Numbered from the stretch's first letter, positions 39,101 through 52,909 are shown. The stretch is 64,000 bases of DNA from Onthophagus taurus (GCF_036711975.1 NC_091972.1:14079001-14143000); one strand, 5' to 3'. Numbers and translations are program-made. Notes: generated by a model from the letters alone, not told the origin.

Positions 39101-41957
39101 TCAACATGGCACCCGAAACGTCAAAAACTTTTTCAAAAGACGCACAGCTTACCCCGAAAGTATCCACGTCTAGTGTTAGTTCTAGTTTTAGTTTAATTAA
39201 CACCGGCCGTGAAAGCCATCATACTTATATCTCACAGCTACTTCTGACTTTTGTTGTAGCATGGCACCAATTTTCCAATACCCCCGTCATAGAAGGCAGC
39301 CGCTGGTACTTTAAGTCAATTCTCAATGCTAGTCTGCAGCTCATTGTCTGAGATAAACTTCTGTCCTCCTAGCTCGCAATTCATAAGAGCTAAAAGGTGG
39401 AGAGATGGAAATTGGAGGGAGCCAAGTCTGGGCTGTATGGTGAATTACAAAATTCATCCCATTGGAAAGACTACAAGAGGTGATTTGTCGTATTGCAGTA
39501 TGCGGCCGCAGTTTTTGCATTGTCGTGGAGCTGGGCAATGCCTGATGACAACATAAATGCTTTTTCGTATACATTACTCATTCTTCAATGAATTTTACCT
39601 GCATGAATATTCCATCCCACAGCATGCAGAAGTCAAATGACAGCACACACTTCACACTTTGCTGGAGACTATTGTTGAAGGGATGTTTGTGTGCTCAAAT
39701 AGAACATAAATAGAATATGTGGTCAAAAGGCATAAGTAGGAGTTAAACATCTGAAAATCTGAATGAGATAATCTTTATATAGTAAACTGAAGTAAACAAG
39801 TTTATTGCGCTTTCATATGGTTCAGAGGTGTGAAGATTTAAGACTTTACAATTCACTTGTTAAGTAGAATAATTTCAAGAATAGTTGAATAGAATATATG
39901 TATGTACGATGCAGACACAACACTGATCAACAATAACTGTTGATAGTATAAATCTTTAATAATGATGAAGATTAAAAAAAGTTTATTGACTGGCGAGTAA
40001 TAGTAGTGGATCATGTAGGGAGAGTTTTTGACGAAACTCAAAGAAGAGTAAAGCCTTCCTTTATACATTCACCAGATTATTTCACAATGGCATCTTTTAA
40101 TAAATGATGTTTATAAAAAAAATTAAATTTTCTCACCAACACTTGATAAAATAAGTTGAGCATCCGGTCCAGTTACTTGCAATTCTTGTTTTAAATCAAT
40201 ATTATAAACCCAAACGCCGTCATCACTAGACATTAATAACTTTTTAGCAGGTAATTGTTCTGATCCTCCATTTCGAATGTCAATAGAAGTGTAAACTGTC
40301 AGCTCAGATAGCCTAAGTCTTTCTTCAGCAATACGAGATCCATCATGAAATGAAGCAACAATCTTAAAAAAATATAGATGTAAATATTTTTAAGAACATT
40401 ATATTTATCTTTCTTACATAAACCGTTGCTGGCATTCCTGGTTTAAAAACTTGAGGGGATTCTCCCAAAAATGATAATTTTATTGATGATTCAAATATTC
40501 TTGCGGTTGAATAACCTTCGATGATTTCGTCTAAGTAACGATCTCCGACTGTAGCGGTGATACGAATTTCCGTGTCATCTAAAGTTGACACGTAACGTAA
40601 TAAATCTTTCATTGGATATTTGAACTTGTAAACGCCGTAAAACTAAGACAAAAAAATTATATAATTTTATATGCAAATAAAAAAAAAGAAATTTACTTAC
40701 AAACTTTAAGCTTGGAACTGCATGGTAAAAAGTTTCCGGAATTTGAAACCAAAAAGGATATGATTCATCCTTAAAAACCAATTAAATATCCATATTACTA
40801 ATATAAATAAATTAAATTATACTTACAAATTCTAAAAACATTTCTTTTTCATTTGGATCTTTTCCTCTTTGTTCTCCCTGAAATCCATTATAATTGAACG
40901 GATCAAATTGAGTACTAAAGCTATTTTGATTCTGATCGCGTTGATCTTCAATTCTCTTCATTGGTCTAATCGGTCGGATTGAAGCTTTTAAAGTTAAGTT
41001 ACCCCTAACCGGGGCCCCGCTGGTATAATTAGCCATCACTGTTCCATAAATGTATTCATCGGTGCTGAAGAAAAACGCTGGCATTGTTACATTAACCTCA
41101 AATCTTGTCTGATAATATTCTTCAACTAAAAATGTCGATTCTTCGACTTGTCCTCGAGCTACCACCCTTATTTTCCATTCACCAAATACTGGTTGATCTG
41201 AGAGTTGGTAAGATAAACTCACTGTCCCTAAATTAGACTGTCTAGAGAGCCAACGTTTTATAATTAAATCTCTCGGATCTATCATATAAACGTCGATAAC
41301 ATTCGCAAATGGTTTTAATTCAGTGTTTATGGGAATTGCTCGAAATCGAATCGTTTCACTTTGTTTATAAATTGGTTTATCCATTTGAATAAAAATCGTT
41401 AACGAACGTTGTGAAAAAACTAAATTTGTTTCATTTACAAAAGCTGTTCCGCCCAAAACGTTATCATATAACCCTTCAACTCTTAATTTATACCTTCCTT
41501 GAGCTGAAGTAAAAGGAACTTGCAATAATAGTGTTTCAGGTATTCCAACTTGAGCGTCAACATGATTTGCGTTAACTTCAACTCCATTTCTTTGAATCGA
41601 AGCGCGAACCGTAATCGGTTGTTTTTGCTTCAGTAAAACTACCGATACTCGATATAATTGACCTGGACGGACCATTTTTGACGCTACCACGAAGTAAGTT
41701 GCTTCGTTGAAAATCGGGTCGTCTATAAATTTTCTATCGTAGTGATAGTCTCGGAAACGAATGTCGCGGTTATCGTCCGCATCATTTCGACTTCCGGGAT
41801 GGTAATAGTTATCTTCTTGAGGTGGATACGATCGATCCGTCGGATGATCGTTGAAAGGATTTAAAGGTCTCGATGTTGGTTGGAGTTGTGTTGAGGTTAA
41901 TGTAAATAATGTGAGGAATGGGACTAAAATGAGAGGTTGTAATGATATTTTCAACAT
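33179..41957 (-). CDS. Mcr: Macroglobulin complement-related (Mcr), thioester-less TEP, with frameshift
   Basis: Coding exons: 41957-40827, 40769-40701, 40642-40418, 40362-40137, 37167-36785, 36707-36030, 35973-35735, 35671-35549, 35488-34771, 34707-33758, 33703-33598, 33378-33179; about 1681 aa (fly 1760). Mcr is an alpha-2-macroglobulin-fold protein needed for septate junctions in flies and linked there to phagocytosis and autophagy. Seen: signal peptide (MLKISLQPLILVPFLTLFTL); macroglobulin domains (QMDKPIYKQSETIRFRAIPI); six-Cys LDL-receptor A module (CNPHDGYLECLDGECYSIQQ... to GC, about 793-830); and GLPQESAEQN where active TEPs have GCGEQ, so no thioester. C-terminal hydrophobic anchor (IPFVLILVTSFTLIVRYF). 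Exon 7 (35973-35735) is 239 nt with phase 0 at both ends: a 2-nt excess breaks the frame. The non-coding 5' exon probably lies at 54.1-54.5 kb. Confidence 0.93.
37240..37855. other. Part of Mcr intron 5, unassigned
   Basis: Short overlapping frames but no recognised domain. Probably old transposon DNA next to the LINE copy at 37860-38760. Confidence 0.35.
37860..38760 (-). mobile_element. LINE reverse-transcriptase fragment inside Mcr intron 5
   Basis: Minus-strand text: GLPYSIQQWLASYMADRTQS, then SSVPQGSILGPLLFNIYIND (RT block with the PQG.ILGPLLF signature), then the catalytic FMYADDLKIFC with intact YADD, and GVTFDSKLLFSELV and ILNYCTVVWNPQYE from the thumb. One frameshift before SSVPQG and later stops inactivate it. 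It is in the same orientation as Mcr, and a 3' UTR-like segment extends to about 37870. Confidence 0.8.
39085..39215 (+). repeat. Penelope-like element tail
   Basis: CAACATGGCACCCGAAACGTCAAA...CTTTTTCAAAAGACGCACAGCTTA continues into CTAGTGTTAGTTCTAGTTTTAGTTTAATTAACACCGGCC. The first part matches 58911-58968, directly downstream of a Penelope-like reverse transcriptase, so this is a detached tail of the same family. Confidence 0.6.
39225..39555 (-). mobile_element. mariner-like transposase C-terminal fragment
   Basis: Minus-strand translation gives LHDNAKTAA, then FQWDEFCNSPYSPDLAPSN with the mariner signature YSPDLAPxD. The final catalytic Asp is replaced by Asn (GAC/GAT to AAT-type change). 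Next LGGQKFISDNELQTSIEN and AAAFYDGGIGKLVPCY. Stops and a frameshift are present; TIRs not found. Confidence 0.75.
39560..40136. other. Left part of Mcr intron 5, no feature
   Basis: Intronic DNA between the mariner fragment and Mcr exon 5; no coding text recognised. Confidence 0.4.
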
Positions 41958-41962
41958 TTTAA

Positions 41963-44900
41963 CTGAAACAAAAATAAAACAAAATATTAAAGATAAATGA
42001 TTCTTAGGACTTACCAAGTTATAAATAATAAAAGTGATCATATTTATGTATCAATATGGAAATCATGCGTTTGATTGATTTTTACATTTCTTGAGGTTAT
42101 ATTTTTATTGTGAACGTTGATTAACATTATTTGCTTAAGTAAGCAAGATATTCCCTAATAATCGTAACGTTCACTTTTTAGATGTTTTATATATAAACTG
42201 TATACCTTATACATAAATACTAGCTAAAAGTGATCCTAAGGGTGGAAGGGGGAAGTTCAAAGTTTCTCCATTAGATGGTTATAAGTAGTTTACAAAATGT
42301 TTATGTTTTCCACAGTGTACAGAAGTTACTCTTAACAATAAATTTGAGTTTGAATAAGTTTAAAAAAGTTTGGCTATATGAATATCTTACTAATAATAAA
42401 ACTTGTTACAATCAAAGCTTCGTATTTCACAGTAAAGTTATGATTAGTCCCAACAAAAATTAATCTTTGTTTACTTTACATGTTTACAATAAACAATAGA
42501 TTAGGGACGATTATTGAACTTGAAACGTAAACCTTTTAAACGATTAAATGCTATCAACCATGAAAAAGTTGTATTTTTTTATTGTTGAGAAGGTCAAAGC
42601 TAACATACAACTGATCGTTTTATTTCCATTCATGACTTTACAATGGAAGTAATTATTTCAAGCAACGAAAGTGAAGCTAAAAAAAATACACATCACTAAT
42701 TTTCTAGTCTATTGGTCATGAAAAAAATATAAGAAAAGTTGTTTAGATTTAATTTATTTTTCACAGTTTTAATGTATTTCCCCGTTAAGATACTTGAAAA
42801 GCTTTAAAACAATAGTAGGATGTTCAGAAAAGATTCTTTTATGAAACGATGAGAATTTTTTTTCATAAAAGTTGTTGACTCAAACAGGATGTGAAGCCAT
42901 TACAACAATTTAACAAAAAAAAGTAACTACTTAACAGTAAATTTTACAAAATTATGTCACGGTTATTGAAACATTTATAATGAAACCACAAATTAAACCA
43001 CCGATTGTTGATTTGGACACTGTTTCTAAAATTACTTAGAAAATTGCTGAGTAATAACAGCGAATTACGGATATTTTCTAGACACTAAACACTCTAAACT
43101 CTCTAAACAGTGAGAATTTTAGTACTTAATGATGTTATTAGAACGACCGAGAAGACTTTTTTTCAGTATGGATGTCGAAAGAAGAAACATGTTAATTTAC
43201 TTTTTTTTTTCTTAGCAGGTATTCAGGTAGGTTGGAAACCAACCTACTTTTTGAATGGATTGAAATGACTTTTAATTTCATTGTGATTCGCAAATTTGAA
43301 AGTTCATGCTTCTTTACGTAAGAAAGAAATGTTATAAAAAATAACCTTCTAAAATTATCAAAATTAATCATCTAAATCTTGTATTAAAATATTTAAATTT
43401 TTGTACAATTACTTTTTAAATGTTTGTCTATAATTATTCAGGAAGGGCTTCGTTTGAGCCCCCTTATTATAGAAAAATGTTGAGGTATTGATTATACAAA
43501 GAAGAAAATGGTTTAAAGTTCAACGACTTTTCCTCTCTATACTCAAACAAACCCAACTAAAAACTTCCTCAAGGTGGTGATAAAAATACCTTTAAAACTA
43601 AGCAAATGAATATCGGTATACGAAGGAGAGTGGATTCCCGGCATAGATTAAATTACTAAACCGGCATTAATTAAAGGAAAATACCGGTTTGTGTTTGGGT
43701 TCTGTTTCGATACTCTTACACAAATATCTTCCGTATTATTAAAAATTAAGAAAGAAAAAAGAAGACGGAATTTAAATTTAAAATACTTTATAGCCTAAAG
43801 CTATTATGAAGAAAGTTTTTAATCCTTATCGAGATATTGATCGCTTAAAAAAAGTATAAAAGAATTTTTTAAATTATCACTAAAGTTATTTCAGCACAAA
43901 AAAAGAATCTTATTTTTTCAAACTGTTGACATGAAGAATTCAGAAAAATATTTTACACAATCAAAGTGATTGCAATTTTTCTTAAACACCCACACAACAC
44001 GTTTTAACTCCATGTTTTATGGCATGATTAATCGTTGATCACAAATCATGTGTAAACAAAGGTTAAAATCAGAAAATGTGTCAATAGAAGGTCGATTAAT
44101 AAATTAATAAAATAGAAAGTCCAGTTCTATTTCAAATTATAAAAAAACTCGGAGATGACAAAAAAGTAAACGACAAGGCGACAAAGAAATTTGTCATCAC
44201 AATTAAAATTAAATTAAAGAAATGATTTCATAAGAGAATAATCATTATAGAGTCATTAATCATTTTGTGAGATCGTTAGCTGACACCGTTTATCCCACAC
44301 ACAATGTTCTAGAGCTGTTATGTAATTATTATGATTTCGAGAGGTTTAAACATCAAATTAGAAATAAATTTTAATTATTAAACCAAATAAAAGTGAAATA
44401 ATTGAATATGAATTCAATTGACCCAATTTCCCATTATCACTTATCACCACATTTATGAAGATTTTTAATTAGCTTATAAACCTTTGACTCTTCGGAACGA
44501 TTAAAATTGATTGAAAACCGATTAATTAAAAAAGTCCTTTCAGTAAGTTCATCTACGGGTGAATGAAAAGTTATCTAACTAGAATTTTGGACCAATTCTT
44601 TTATTCAAACACAAACAAAAACACATCCACCAATTTTTAAAAGAAATATTATTGGTATTCAATAATTTGTCGGGATTCTGATAAAAATTATGGCACGTGG
44701 CAATTCAGTTCAATCCTTTTTGGGTTATTGACTTTAGGTTGCAAAAAAAAATATAGATAAAACCAGCCCTGGTTTAAATTTCGAGAGGGTTTCCGACCCT
44801 CCTACGTCCTAATTCATGAGATTAGGGGAACGTTGCATGGATTTTGAGAGGGGTGGTTTTAATCTCTGTTCATTTCACCCTAGAGAAGACGAGTGGAGGC

Positions 44901-47235
44901 AGAAAAAGCACGTGTCGCTTTTTCCTGGACTGCTACTAAACATTTCGTTTAATATAAATCATTTTAACGGAAACCGACAGGAAGTTAATGTTAACAGAAG
45001 GTAAAAGAGAGGTTGGGTTTATATTTCTTTTAAGGTTTTTTCAGGAAACACGTTTGTTTTGACATGAAGCGTATGTTAAAGAAGAAAATAAATGTTTGAA
45101 TGAAAAGTTCTTGTCTTTGTTAAATAGATTTCAACATATGTGAAGTATTTGACATGTGCGAATAGAATTTCGAGTTTGAAACCAGTTGGGAACGATTTGA
45201 CAAAGTTATTTAACAATTTAAATATACAATTTTTTCGTTTCAATTTCTAAAGCATTAAAACTTCATTTTCCATGCGAGCTCAAAATTAACGACCAATTAA
45301 GGTATTTTTATGTCATAGTGGTATTAAAGTAAATTGATGATGATAATTCCAGTAAAATAAAAAAAATCAAGAATTTTTAAACATTTCGGAATTTTAAAAC
45401 AAAGATATTTTTAATTATTCCATTTGCAATAAAAGCTTATTTTCGGAACTACAATCTTAAATTAAAAAGAAACTTCTTAATGTTAACGTTCTACATTTGG
45501 CGAATTTGGTTTTGTTTTGATTTATAAAATTTTATTTACTTAACTATTTTTAATTTTGAAGTTATGTTATTCTTGTATTCGTTTGAAGCTCAGCGAGTAA
45601 ATAGAAAGTGTGTAATGCAGAATAGTTGTCTAGAGACGCGATGATTTGGTTGCGAGGGGTTCTGAAGGAAATGGCGAAACGAGAGTGTTGAGTGTAAATG
45701 CCAATACATTCTAATGCATTAAAAATTATCAGTTTTAGAAATGTTGAAGAATAATAAAAGTAATTTTCTTTTGAATTCGAGCTAGTTAAATGTTTCGTAC
45801 TTATTTAAACTATTTATTTTCTTGTGTATAATCTTATATTAGTGTCTAGCTATAAAAAAACAGGAACTAAAGTGACTCTTTTCTAATTAAAGTAAAACTC
45901 AACTCTGGCGACTGATTTTTGAATAAGAATCTAAGAAGATTTTAGAATATCTTTTTAAACAAGTCAGTCCTTGCTTATTGCTTGGTATTCTCAGTTAGGT
46001 AACAAGTTATTGATGAGAGATTATCTACAATAACTTATTTGAATCATAAGTTAAGATATGTGTGGATTTATTATCACTGAGAATATTGATGAAAAAAGTT
46101 TGATGATATGAGCCACACTTTTAATGTCCCACTTGGTTAACAGAGACAAAACTCTATTAATTTTAGATCAGATATTGATTATTCAAGATTAATTTATAAA
46201 TACCGTTTAGCCAACGACTGTCGTCCACATACTTCTGCTCCTAATAATGAAATCACTTCTTTTCTAAATAGATTAACCAAATTTAAGAGTAACAAAAGGA
46301 ATATTTTTAAATATATAGTTTCCAACACGTTTACAACATCGCTGACTATTTATTATTATAAAAGATATAAAAACAGTTTTTAGTTACGGTAAACTCAAAC
46401 GCATTTTATAGTTTAGAAGTTGGAAGACACCGTTTGATTAAAATTCTGCTCATTCTCTAAACTCTAAAAATTTTCTTTTTACAATTTCATAACATGTCAA
46501 TAAAGCGAAGCAACGGCTATGGTGCAGCCTGTGCCAGTAATCTGTCGCTAATGTCACCACTTGTACTCAGTTTAAAGTTGAAAAGCTGAGTGACAACTCT
46601 AACAGGTCGGAGATTCTACCAGTAGTAAAAAACCAAAACTCTATCACTTCCATTTGGAATGGGAAAACAAAGACTTCTTTACAGAAGTTAAAAGAACGTG
46701 TTTGTTTATTAAGAAATGCGCTAAATTACTCTAGATAAACTTAGATGAGTCGGTAAAAAGGAAAATAAAAGCTGATATAATCCAAAAAATCAGTTAATTG
46801 AACAACATTCATTTTTTTATAAAACTGCGTTGATTGCACAGAAGAAGTAACCTTATGAAACAGGCGTTTTCAAAATATTCTATATTATTATATAAAAACT
46901 TTCTACTATTTCTGAAACCAAACAACGTTATAAAATTGGTTGTAAAAATTGTGAACAAGATCAAAACGCATGCAGTACAAAGATTTTTCCAAAACTTGAT
47001 CGATGAAATGAACGGTCGCCGATTTCTAAATTGAAAGATTAAATTTGGTTGTAAGATTTTCGGTTTCTTGTGGAGCTTACAGAGAAACTAAATGAGTCAT
47101 CACATCGTTCTTCCATCGTTTCTGTGCTCTCCTTTAGCTCTCTACCTCTATGCTGTTTAATTTAAAATTTTCTCCTCTTCTCTGTCTCCACGCATCGGTT
47201 TCCAACGTCCCAGAAATGCTATTCTTTATACTTTT
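41963..47235 (-). other. Mcr long first intron, left part
   Basis: The Mcr start exon opens with an acceptor (TTTCAG at 41968-41963) only 5 nt before the ATG, so an upstream non-coding exon must exist. This stretch is AT-rich and without coding text. A perfect 9-bp hairpin (GTAGGTTGG AAA CCAACCTAC) lies at 43227-43247. 46070-46480 has weak protein-like text on + that I could not place. Confidence 0.4.
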
Positions 47236-47239
47236 ATGT

Positions 47240-48045
47240 GTCGTACTATGTCAATGCACTATCCATGAGCTTGTCCAATTCGTGGTTCATTCTTATTCTC
47301 CACATTCCAGCACCATCTCATATCAGTCCATATGTTATGAATAAGATCCGTCTTTCTTAGTGAGATAGATCTTGAGTTTCAATTTTCTGTCTAGTACTTT
47401 AACCATCAGTAGGTGTCTGCAGACATAGTAGCACTTAATGTCATTAAGTATTCTAGCCTCAATTTGTTTAGTGACATTATTTGTTTTCATTATTACAGGA
47501 TATCAAACATATATAGCTTTGTGGTCTTTCAAATGACTAGGAAGTTACTCATTGATGTTGCGTTGGTCTAAGTTTCTTCTTCGGGATCTTGTGGATATTT
47601 TTTTTTCCTCAGTTACGACTTGGGATCAATACGTTATCTGCGCAGTTACATAGCTGCATGATTTTTGTATTGGTGAAATTTCCCATTACAAACTCCCGTG
47701 AGGCAGCTTCTAAAAACATATTAAATATTAAGGCAAAAAATACGTCACCTTACTTGACTCCGCAGTTTATTTCACATTCTGTTAGCTCTACCAGAATTCT
47801 GATAATTGCCTACGATCCAATTAGCGTGATTTCAATTGAGCTCATCAGCTTCTGTGATTTACTCGAAAAACTTTTCGTATCTGCTCCGCAGAGTGTCGAT
47901 ATGGTCTATAATTCAGTGTTGAAAAGTCTTCACATGTTGTTTTCTGATGCTTTCAATAGATTAGCAGGTATAGCATCCTTTCCACGTTCTTTCACTTCTT
48001 TATTGTTTATACAGTTTCTAACACATCATCATTTATGATGGAGAC
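47240..48045 (-). mobile_element. Decayed LINE reverse transcriptase in Mcr intron 1
   Basis: Minus-strand text: KERGKDAIPANLLKASENNM (family GKAPG.D.IPAELLK), ILVELTECEINCGVKQGD-like block, FALIFNMFLE, a YAD-type remnant, and the later thumb. The open + frame at 47589-48038 is its antisense shadow. Many stops: inactive. Confidence 0.6.
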
Positions 48046-49740
48046 AAAAGGTTAAAAACATAAAAATATAAGGTGTAATCGTTTTAACTCGATCAAACGT
48101 GTGTTTTCTTATTATTTTTATTATTTCACTATAGATATTTAAACAAAACGACAAAAAAATAAATCTAATACATAATTTCTATTACTTTTTTTTTGTAATT
48201 ACTAAGGAGCAATATGTTTAAGATTTTATGAAAGAAAAATAAATAGAAGTAATAATTCAAAGAAAGCGAAAATACCATATTGGAATGTAAAAGCTTCTTA
48301 CATTCCATTTCAAAACATATTAACTTCAAACATATCGTATACATAGACTTGTAAGTTGTAAACTTGTAGACAACCTAAATGTGCCGTGCATTAGAACTTG
48401 GATATCGTTTCCCCTTTTAAAATAATAAACACACGTCTGGTTCGGATTTTATTATCCTTGTTTTCATATTATGAAAATTTTAATCTATTTTAGGACCACC
48501 TGTTGTTTTAGGACTTTCAATACCAAAACTAAAATCGTGATTTTACTCAAAACCATTTCTATTTTATATAATACAATAATAACCTTTGCGAAACAGTATT
48601 TCAGTAACTTTCACAACTACTTACTCTTGCAATAAAATATTTGCTTTATTATTAAGAGTTCGTGACTTTGAATTAATATCTAAAATTAAAAATAACAAAA
48701 TAAGTATTGTTGTGACACAAAAAATTGTTCTCACGTCCAAGCAAATCAAGCAAATTTACAATGTTAATTGACGAAAGGTCGTAAATCACAAATTAAATCA
48801 GATTTGATATGTGTCAACCCCTTTTTTCGAAAAGGAAACGATTAGTTAACACTTATTGAGATGGTTAAGGAAAGTAAATGAGTTATGAGACCCAATAAGG
48901 TTCGTAAAGGTCATAGTTAAGGGTTTAAAAAAGTGGTTCATAAATGAAAATAAGTGGACACAAATGGATATAGAGGGATGATAAGTGAACACCTGGTTAG
49001 TTAGAAAATGGGTGGTTTAACTGTTTGGAACGTAATTTTACCCACTACTACCCCGAAAATAAATTAAAACCTATCAGATTACAAATGAAATTTACATATT
49101 AACAGATGTTAAACGAAACAATAATAAATCGTTGTAATTAAAAAAACGTATCTAAATTTCCAACACGTAATAAAATCAATTGGATCAAACATCAACTTAA
49201 GAACCGTACTTAAATCTAATTTTAAATTTATTTCAAGTACTTCTTTAAAGTACCAAACAACGTCCTCAAAGTTGTCTGTTACCAAAGTTATTTTTAGAAC
49301 AAGATTTATTTGCAAAGATCTTTAAATAGATCTTCTTCAAGCAAACGATGCAAGGAAATGACTTGCATGTTAATTTTTTGCAACAAAATGACGTACGGAA
49401 CCATGCATAAATGACATGAATCACCCTTAATGCAGTTTGGGTAACAGTTGGTCACCCCTTCTTTAATGCAAAAATTTGCTATAAATTCGAACAGAATTTA
49501 GTCATGTTTTTGGAGAATTTATTATATTTAGGAAAAATAATTGTTAGAAAAATCTATGTCAAAGAATCTACAGAAAACAATATATCCGACTAACGTAAAT
49601 TAACATATCGAACTGTTAAACAATGGGAATTCTTAAAATAGATATACCAATAATATTGGCTGTTTTTATTGATTACAAGCACTTCAGTTATAATTGTGAT
49701 GATTTATAATACCCAAAATATCATACCTAGTTGTTCTTTA
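48046..49740. other. Mcr first intron, middle part
   Basis: AT-rich; no coding text, repeat or motif supported. Confidence 0.4.
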
Positions 49741-49744
49741 GAAA

Positions 49745-49876
49745 CAAGTCTAATAAATTCTAATCAGGATATAATATATACTCTGAGGAAGATTGAATTA
49801 TTAGCTTTTTTAAAAAGTTGTTTCATTAATTAACATCTTGTAGATCGTTTATCCTGATTAGAATTTATTATACTTG
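49745..49876. repeat. Fold-back element, 28-bp inverted repeats
   Basis: CAAGTCTAATAAATTCTAAT CAGGATA at the left and its inverted copy (TTATCCTGATTAGAATTTATTATACTTG) at the right enclose about 75 bp. GTTCTTTAGAAA occurs just outside both ends (about 49734 and 49909), which may be duplicated flank. No coding capacity. Confidence 0.65.
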
Positions 49877-49914
49877 TTGCCCACATACGGTCGTTTGATA
49901 CTTCTTGTTCTTTA

Positions 49915-52905
49915 GAAAAACATAAAATGTTTAAAAAATCTTTAATTCAACAAAAAAATGGCAAGAAAATAGTTATTTATGTATCAAGCCTACTTTTCTA
50001 TTTGGGGATGGGTCAAGTCAAGCAGTTGTGCCGTGGCGCCAACCTTTAAATAATCGGTATTAAAAAAATCTTTAGCACTGCGAGGCATACTACACTTTAT
50101 CTGTAATCAAACTTTTCTTAAAATTGGCCATTGCCCTTCTGTCGTAGAAATAATTATTTTTTGGCTCGGCAGTTAATTTTGTGTTTATATGGCAAATGTC
50201 TGCCAGCATTAAAATTTAACCAGTTAGTTCAGATCAATTTTTATGTTGAAACCACATCAGTTGCATTAATAAAATAAGTTCGACAAAACAAACTGTATCT
50301 ATGAAAAGATGAGTACATTTTTAAAATATGTAACTTTAAACATAAAGTCTCAATTTATTCCCATGACAATAATCTTATTGTTTTGTGCTTCCCATCTCAT
50401 GGTTCACACAAATTTCAGGTTTTGGTTATGAGTTTAATGAATTATGCAGATGTTGTGGAGACGAAGTCTATAAGTAGGCGAGATATCATACTGGAGAGGT
50501 TGGGTTAGGTTGGCTTACTAGCTTCCACAATACTAACTGTTGTTAATGTTTCTGAAGTGTTGTTTCGTCTCTTAATAGAAATGTTTTCCGTAAGTAACAT
50601 ATAAAACCTATCTTTACGTCACCTTGGATAAAATAGTAAATACTTTGGTTTTATGTAAGTCATTTCTGTCTCTTTGAGGTGAGCTTGGAACTTTGTACTA
50701 TTCCACGGAAGAAAATATTTTGCTTGGAATAATCTGGCAGTTTCTAAAATAATATAAAACTTTTTTTAAGACTCGGCGAATATTTTTCAGGACATTTCCT
50801 TGGATAGTGGATATTTTGGTCTTTCTCCACTACGTTGGTGTACTCTGTTTTGATCTTGGTCTGGTCAGTCAGTTTGGACCGAAACAGTGGATGAATGCTG
50901 CTTTAAATGATGTTGCTAAGACAGGCCATAGGTGATTCTAAAACTTCTTTTCGTTGATTATGTTGGTAGTGAAGGACAAAAATCATTATTTTCATATCCA
51001 CATCACATAATGATCTGGTCTATCTGGTCAGTATTCCTCCTAAAATGTCGTCCTTAAAAGCTCTATGTCTTCTAAATTGATGACTAATAGGTTTCAAATT
51101 GAATGCACTCATTTGTTCACAATAGAGAGAGTTCAAATATTCTGTGTTTTAGAGGAACAAACAACTTCTTCCACCAACTAGATAAAAATTAACAGGTAGA
51201 ATTTAAATGATGATTTTTCTATGTGTCAAAACTTTATAAATAAATTTATTTGTAACAAATAACGTTATCAAAGCATCATCATAAAAAATAATTTTTAAGT
51301 TTGCGGTCAAATTTATCGATTTTACACATATGTATTTCGCAGAGCCAGACCGGACACGTTACCACGAAGGGGTAACTAACATATTCGCCTTTTCTATCTT
51401 CTCAGTCTCTTTCTCACTTCTCGTCGTGCATTCTAAATCCTAACTTCTCTTATTTACATCCATACTGTAAATAACTTTATTTCCATATAAATAAGTTTTC
51501 TATATAATAAAATATTTGTCACTAAATTATCTAAGAAATCAGTTTCAAGCATCAACAGTGAAAAATTATTGTTGCAAATCAATTACTCTTTTACGATTTA
51601 AAACAGTTTTTCTCGAGAACGAATTAGAATTTATGAATCATTCATTGAGTAAATAACCAAGCATGACTGCAAAGATTTTTTTGTACTTAACAAGAATCAC
51701 TATAACGATAATGTCTGCAGTTTTAACCGCAGACAACCGGATTTCGTTATTTTTTCGTCCTTTTTTCAATCATTCTAAGGATTCATAATCAATTCAATCC
51801 GAAACTTCGATTTGTTTATGCCAAGTTGGAAATAGTCAATTTACACCTTCAACCATAAAAAAAACGTGTAAAAAACAACGTTTCTGTTGTAAAAAACGAG
51901 GTGTTGGTTTAAAATAAACAATTCTTTTTATAATCGTAGATTTAATAGTTGTTTTATTGTCCGAAATAGTTAATGATCTCAATTTGTTATTTCAGCCCTG
52001 CTTATTAACTTTCCGTGTTCTATTTTGGTTGGGAATCTCTTTACTGGACGTCTGGATAAAGCTTAGAAACTAGGGCGGAACTTTACAGTTGCCAGAAGAA
52101 TTCAAAATAGATTGACAAAACAATATAAGTAGTAGGAGTACGAAGAATGTCTTAAAAATGTCAATGATATTCTTAGTAAACAAGAAATTGTTGCTTTTAA
52201 AGTGTTGAAGATCTATATAGATTAGTTCATTCACCCTAATCCTTACAAATTAAGGACAATTATTGCGTTTCAAACCGCTTTGAGTATGTATTCTTGCAAG
52301 AAAAGTGTTAATTAAATGTTGTTTTTAAAAAAACAAGTTTAACGTAGAAATATTTTCACTTGGAACACTTTCAATACAGTTTGCATGTTCCTATTCGTTC
52401 TGATTTCATCAAAAATAATAAAGCAGCTGCACTCCACGTTTTACAGTTGAAGGGAATTCGGAACCCCTCTTTTATTTGTGTGTTCCTCCCAGTCAACAAT
52501 GCATGTGCTAATTTTATTTTTAACGTGCCAATAGTGGTAGTACTTTTCTATGCCGTTCGAGGCACGTGTTTATAGTAAAAAAAATGGGGTGGACTTGATA
52601 AACGTGTTATTTCTACTTTTCTTTTCTTAAAATAAAAATGTGCAGATGTCTTTTCGTGTTACGAAGTACTGCGACAAGTTTTTATGCCGATGTTGACGTC
52701 GGAATGTAAAAAAGGAACTAAAAATGAATAAAGAAATAGATATAAATATTAAATGTGTAAAATTTTCCCCCCATCAGATCAGTAAATATTAAAAGAATAA
52801 ATCATGTAAGCGATAATGTAATTTTATCTCCCTCAATTTTAATAGGGTGAAATACAAAGGGGTGATTTGTAATAAAAAAAATAAAGATAAGAGAATATTT
52901 GAGTA
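49915..52905. other. Mcr first intron, right-middle part
   Basis: AT-rich. 50460-51180 has eroded, LINE-like minus-strand text that I could not assign. Nothing else supported. Confidence 0.35.
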
Positions 52906-52909
52906 AGAA

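Noticed and set aside
39095-39120. CCGAAACGTC in the Penelope tail as part of a hammerhead ribozyme
   Set aside because: The GAAAC-like word is present, but I found no CTGATGA partner or closing stems at the right spacing.
43227-43247. Perfect 9-bp hairpin with AAA loop
   Set aside because: Short, isolated and intronic; too little to call a functional RNA or terminator.
47589-48038. 149-codon + frame in Mcr intron 1
   Set aside because: The opposite strand reads as a LINE reverse transcriptase, so this is its antisense shadow.
50480-50500. TTGGGTTAGGTTGG as telomere-like repeat
   Set aside because: Only two or three imperfect units; no TTAGG array.
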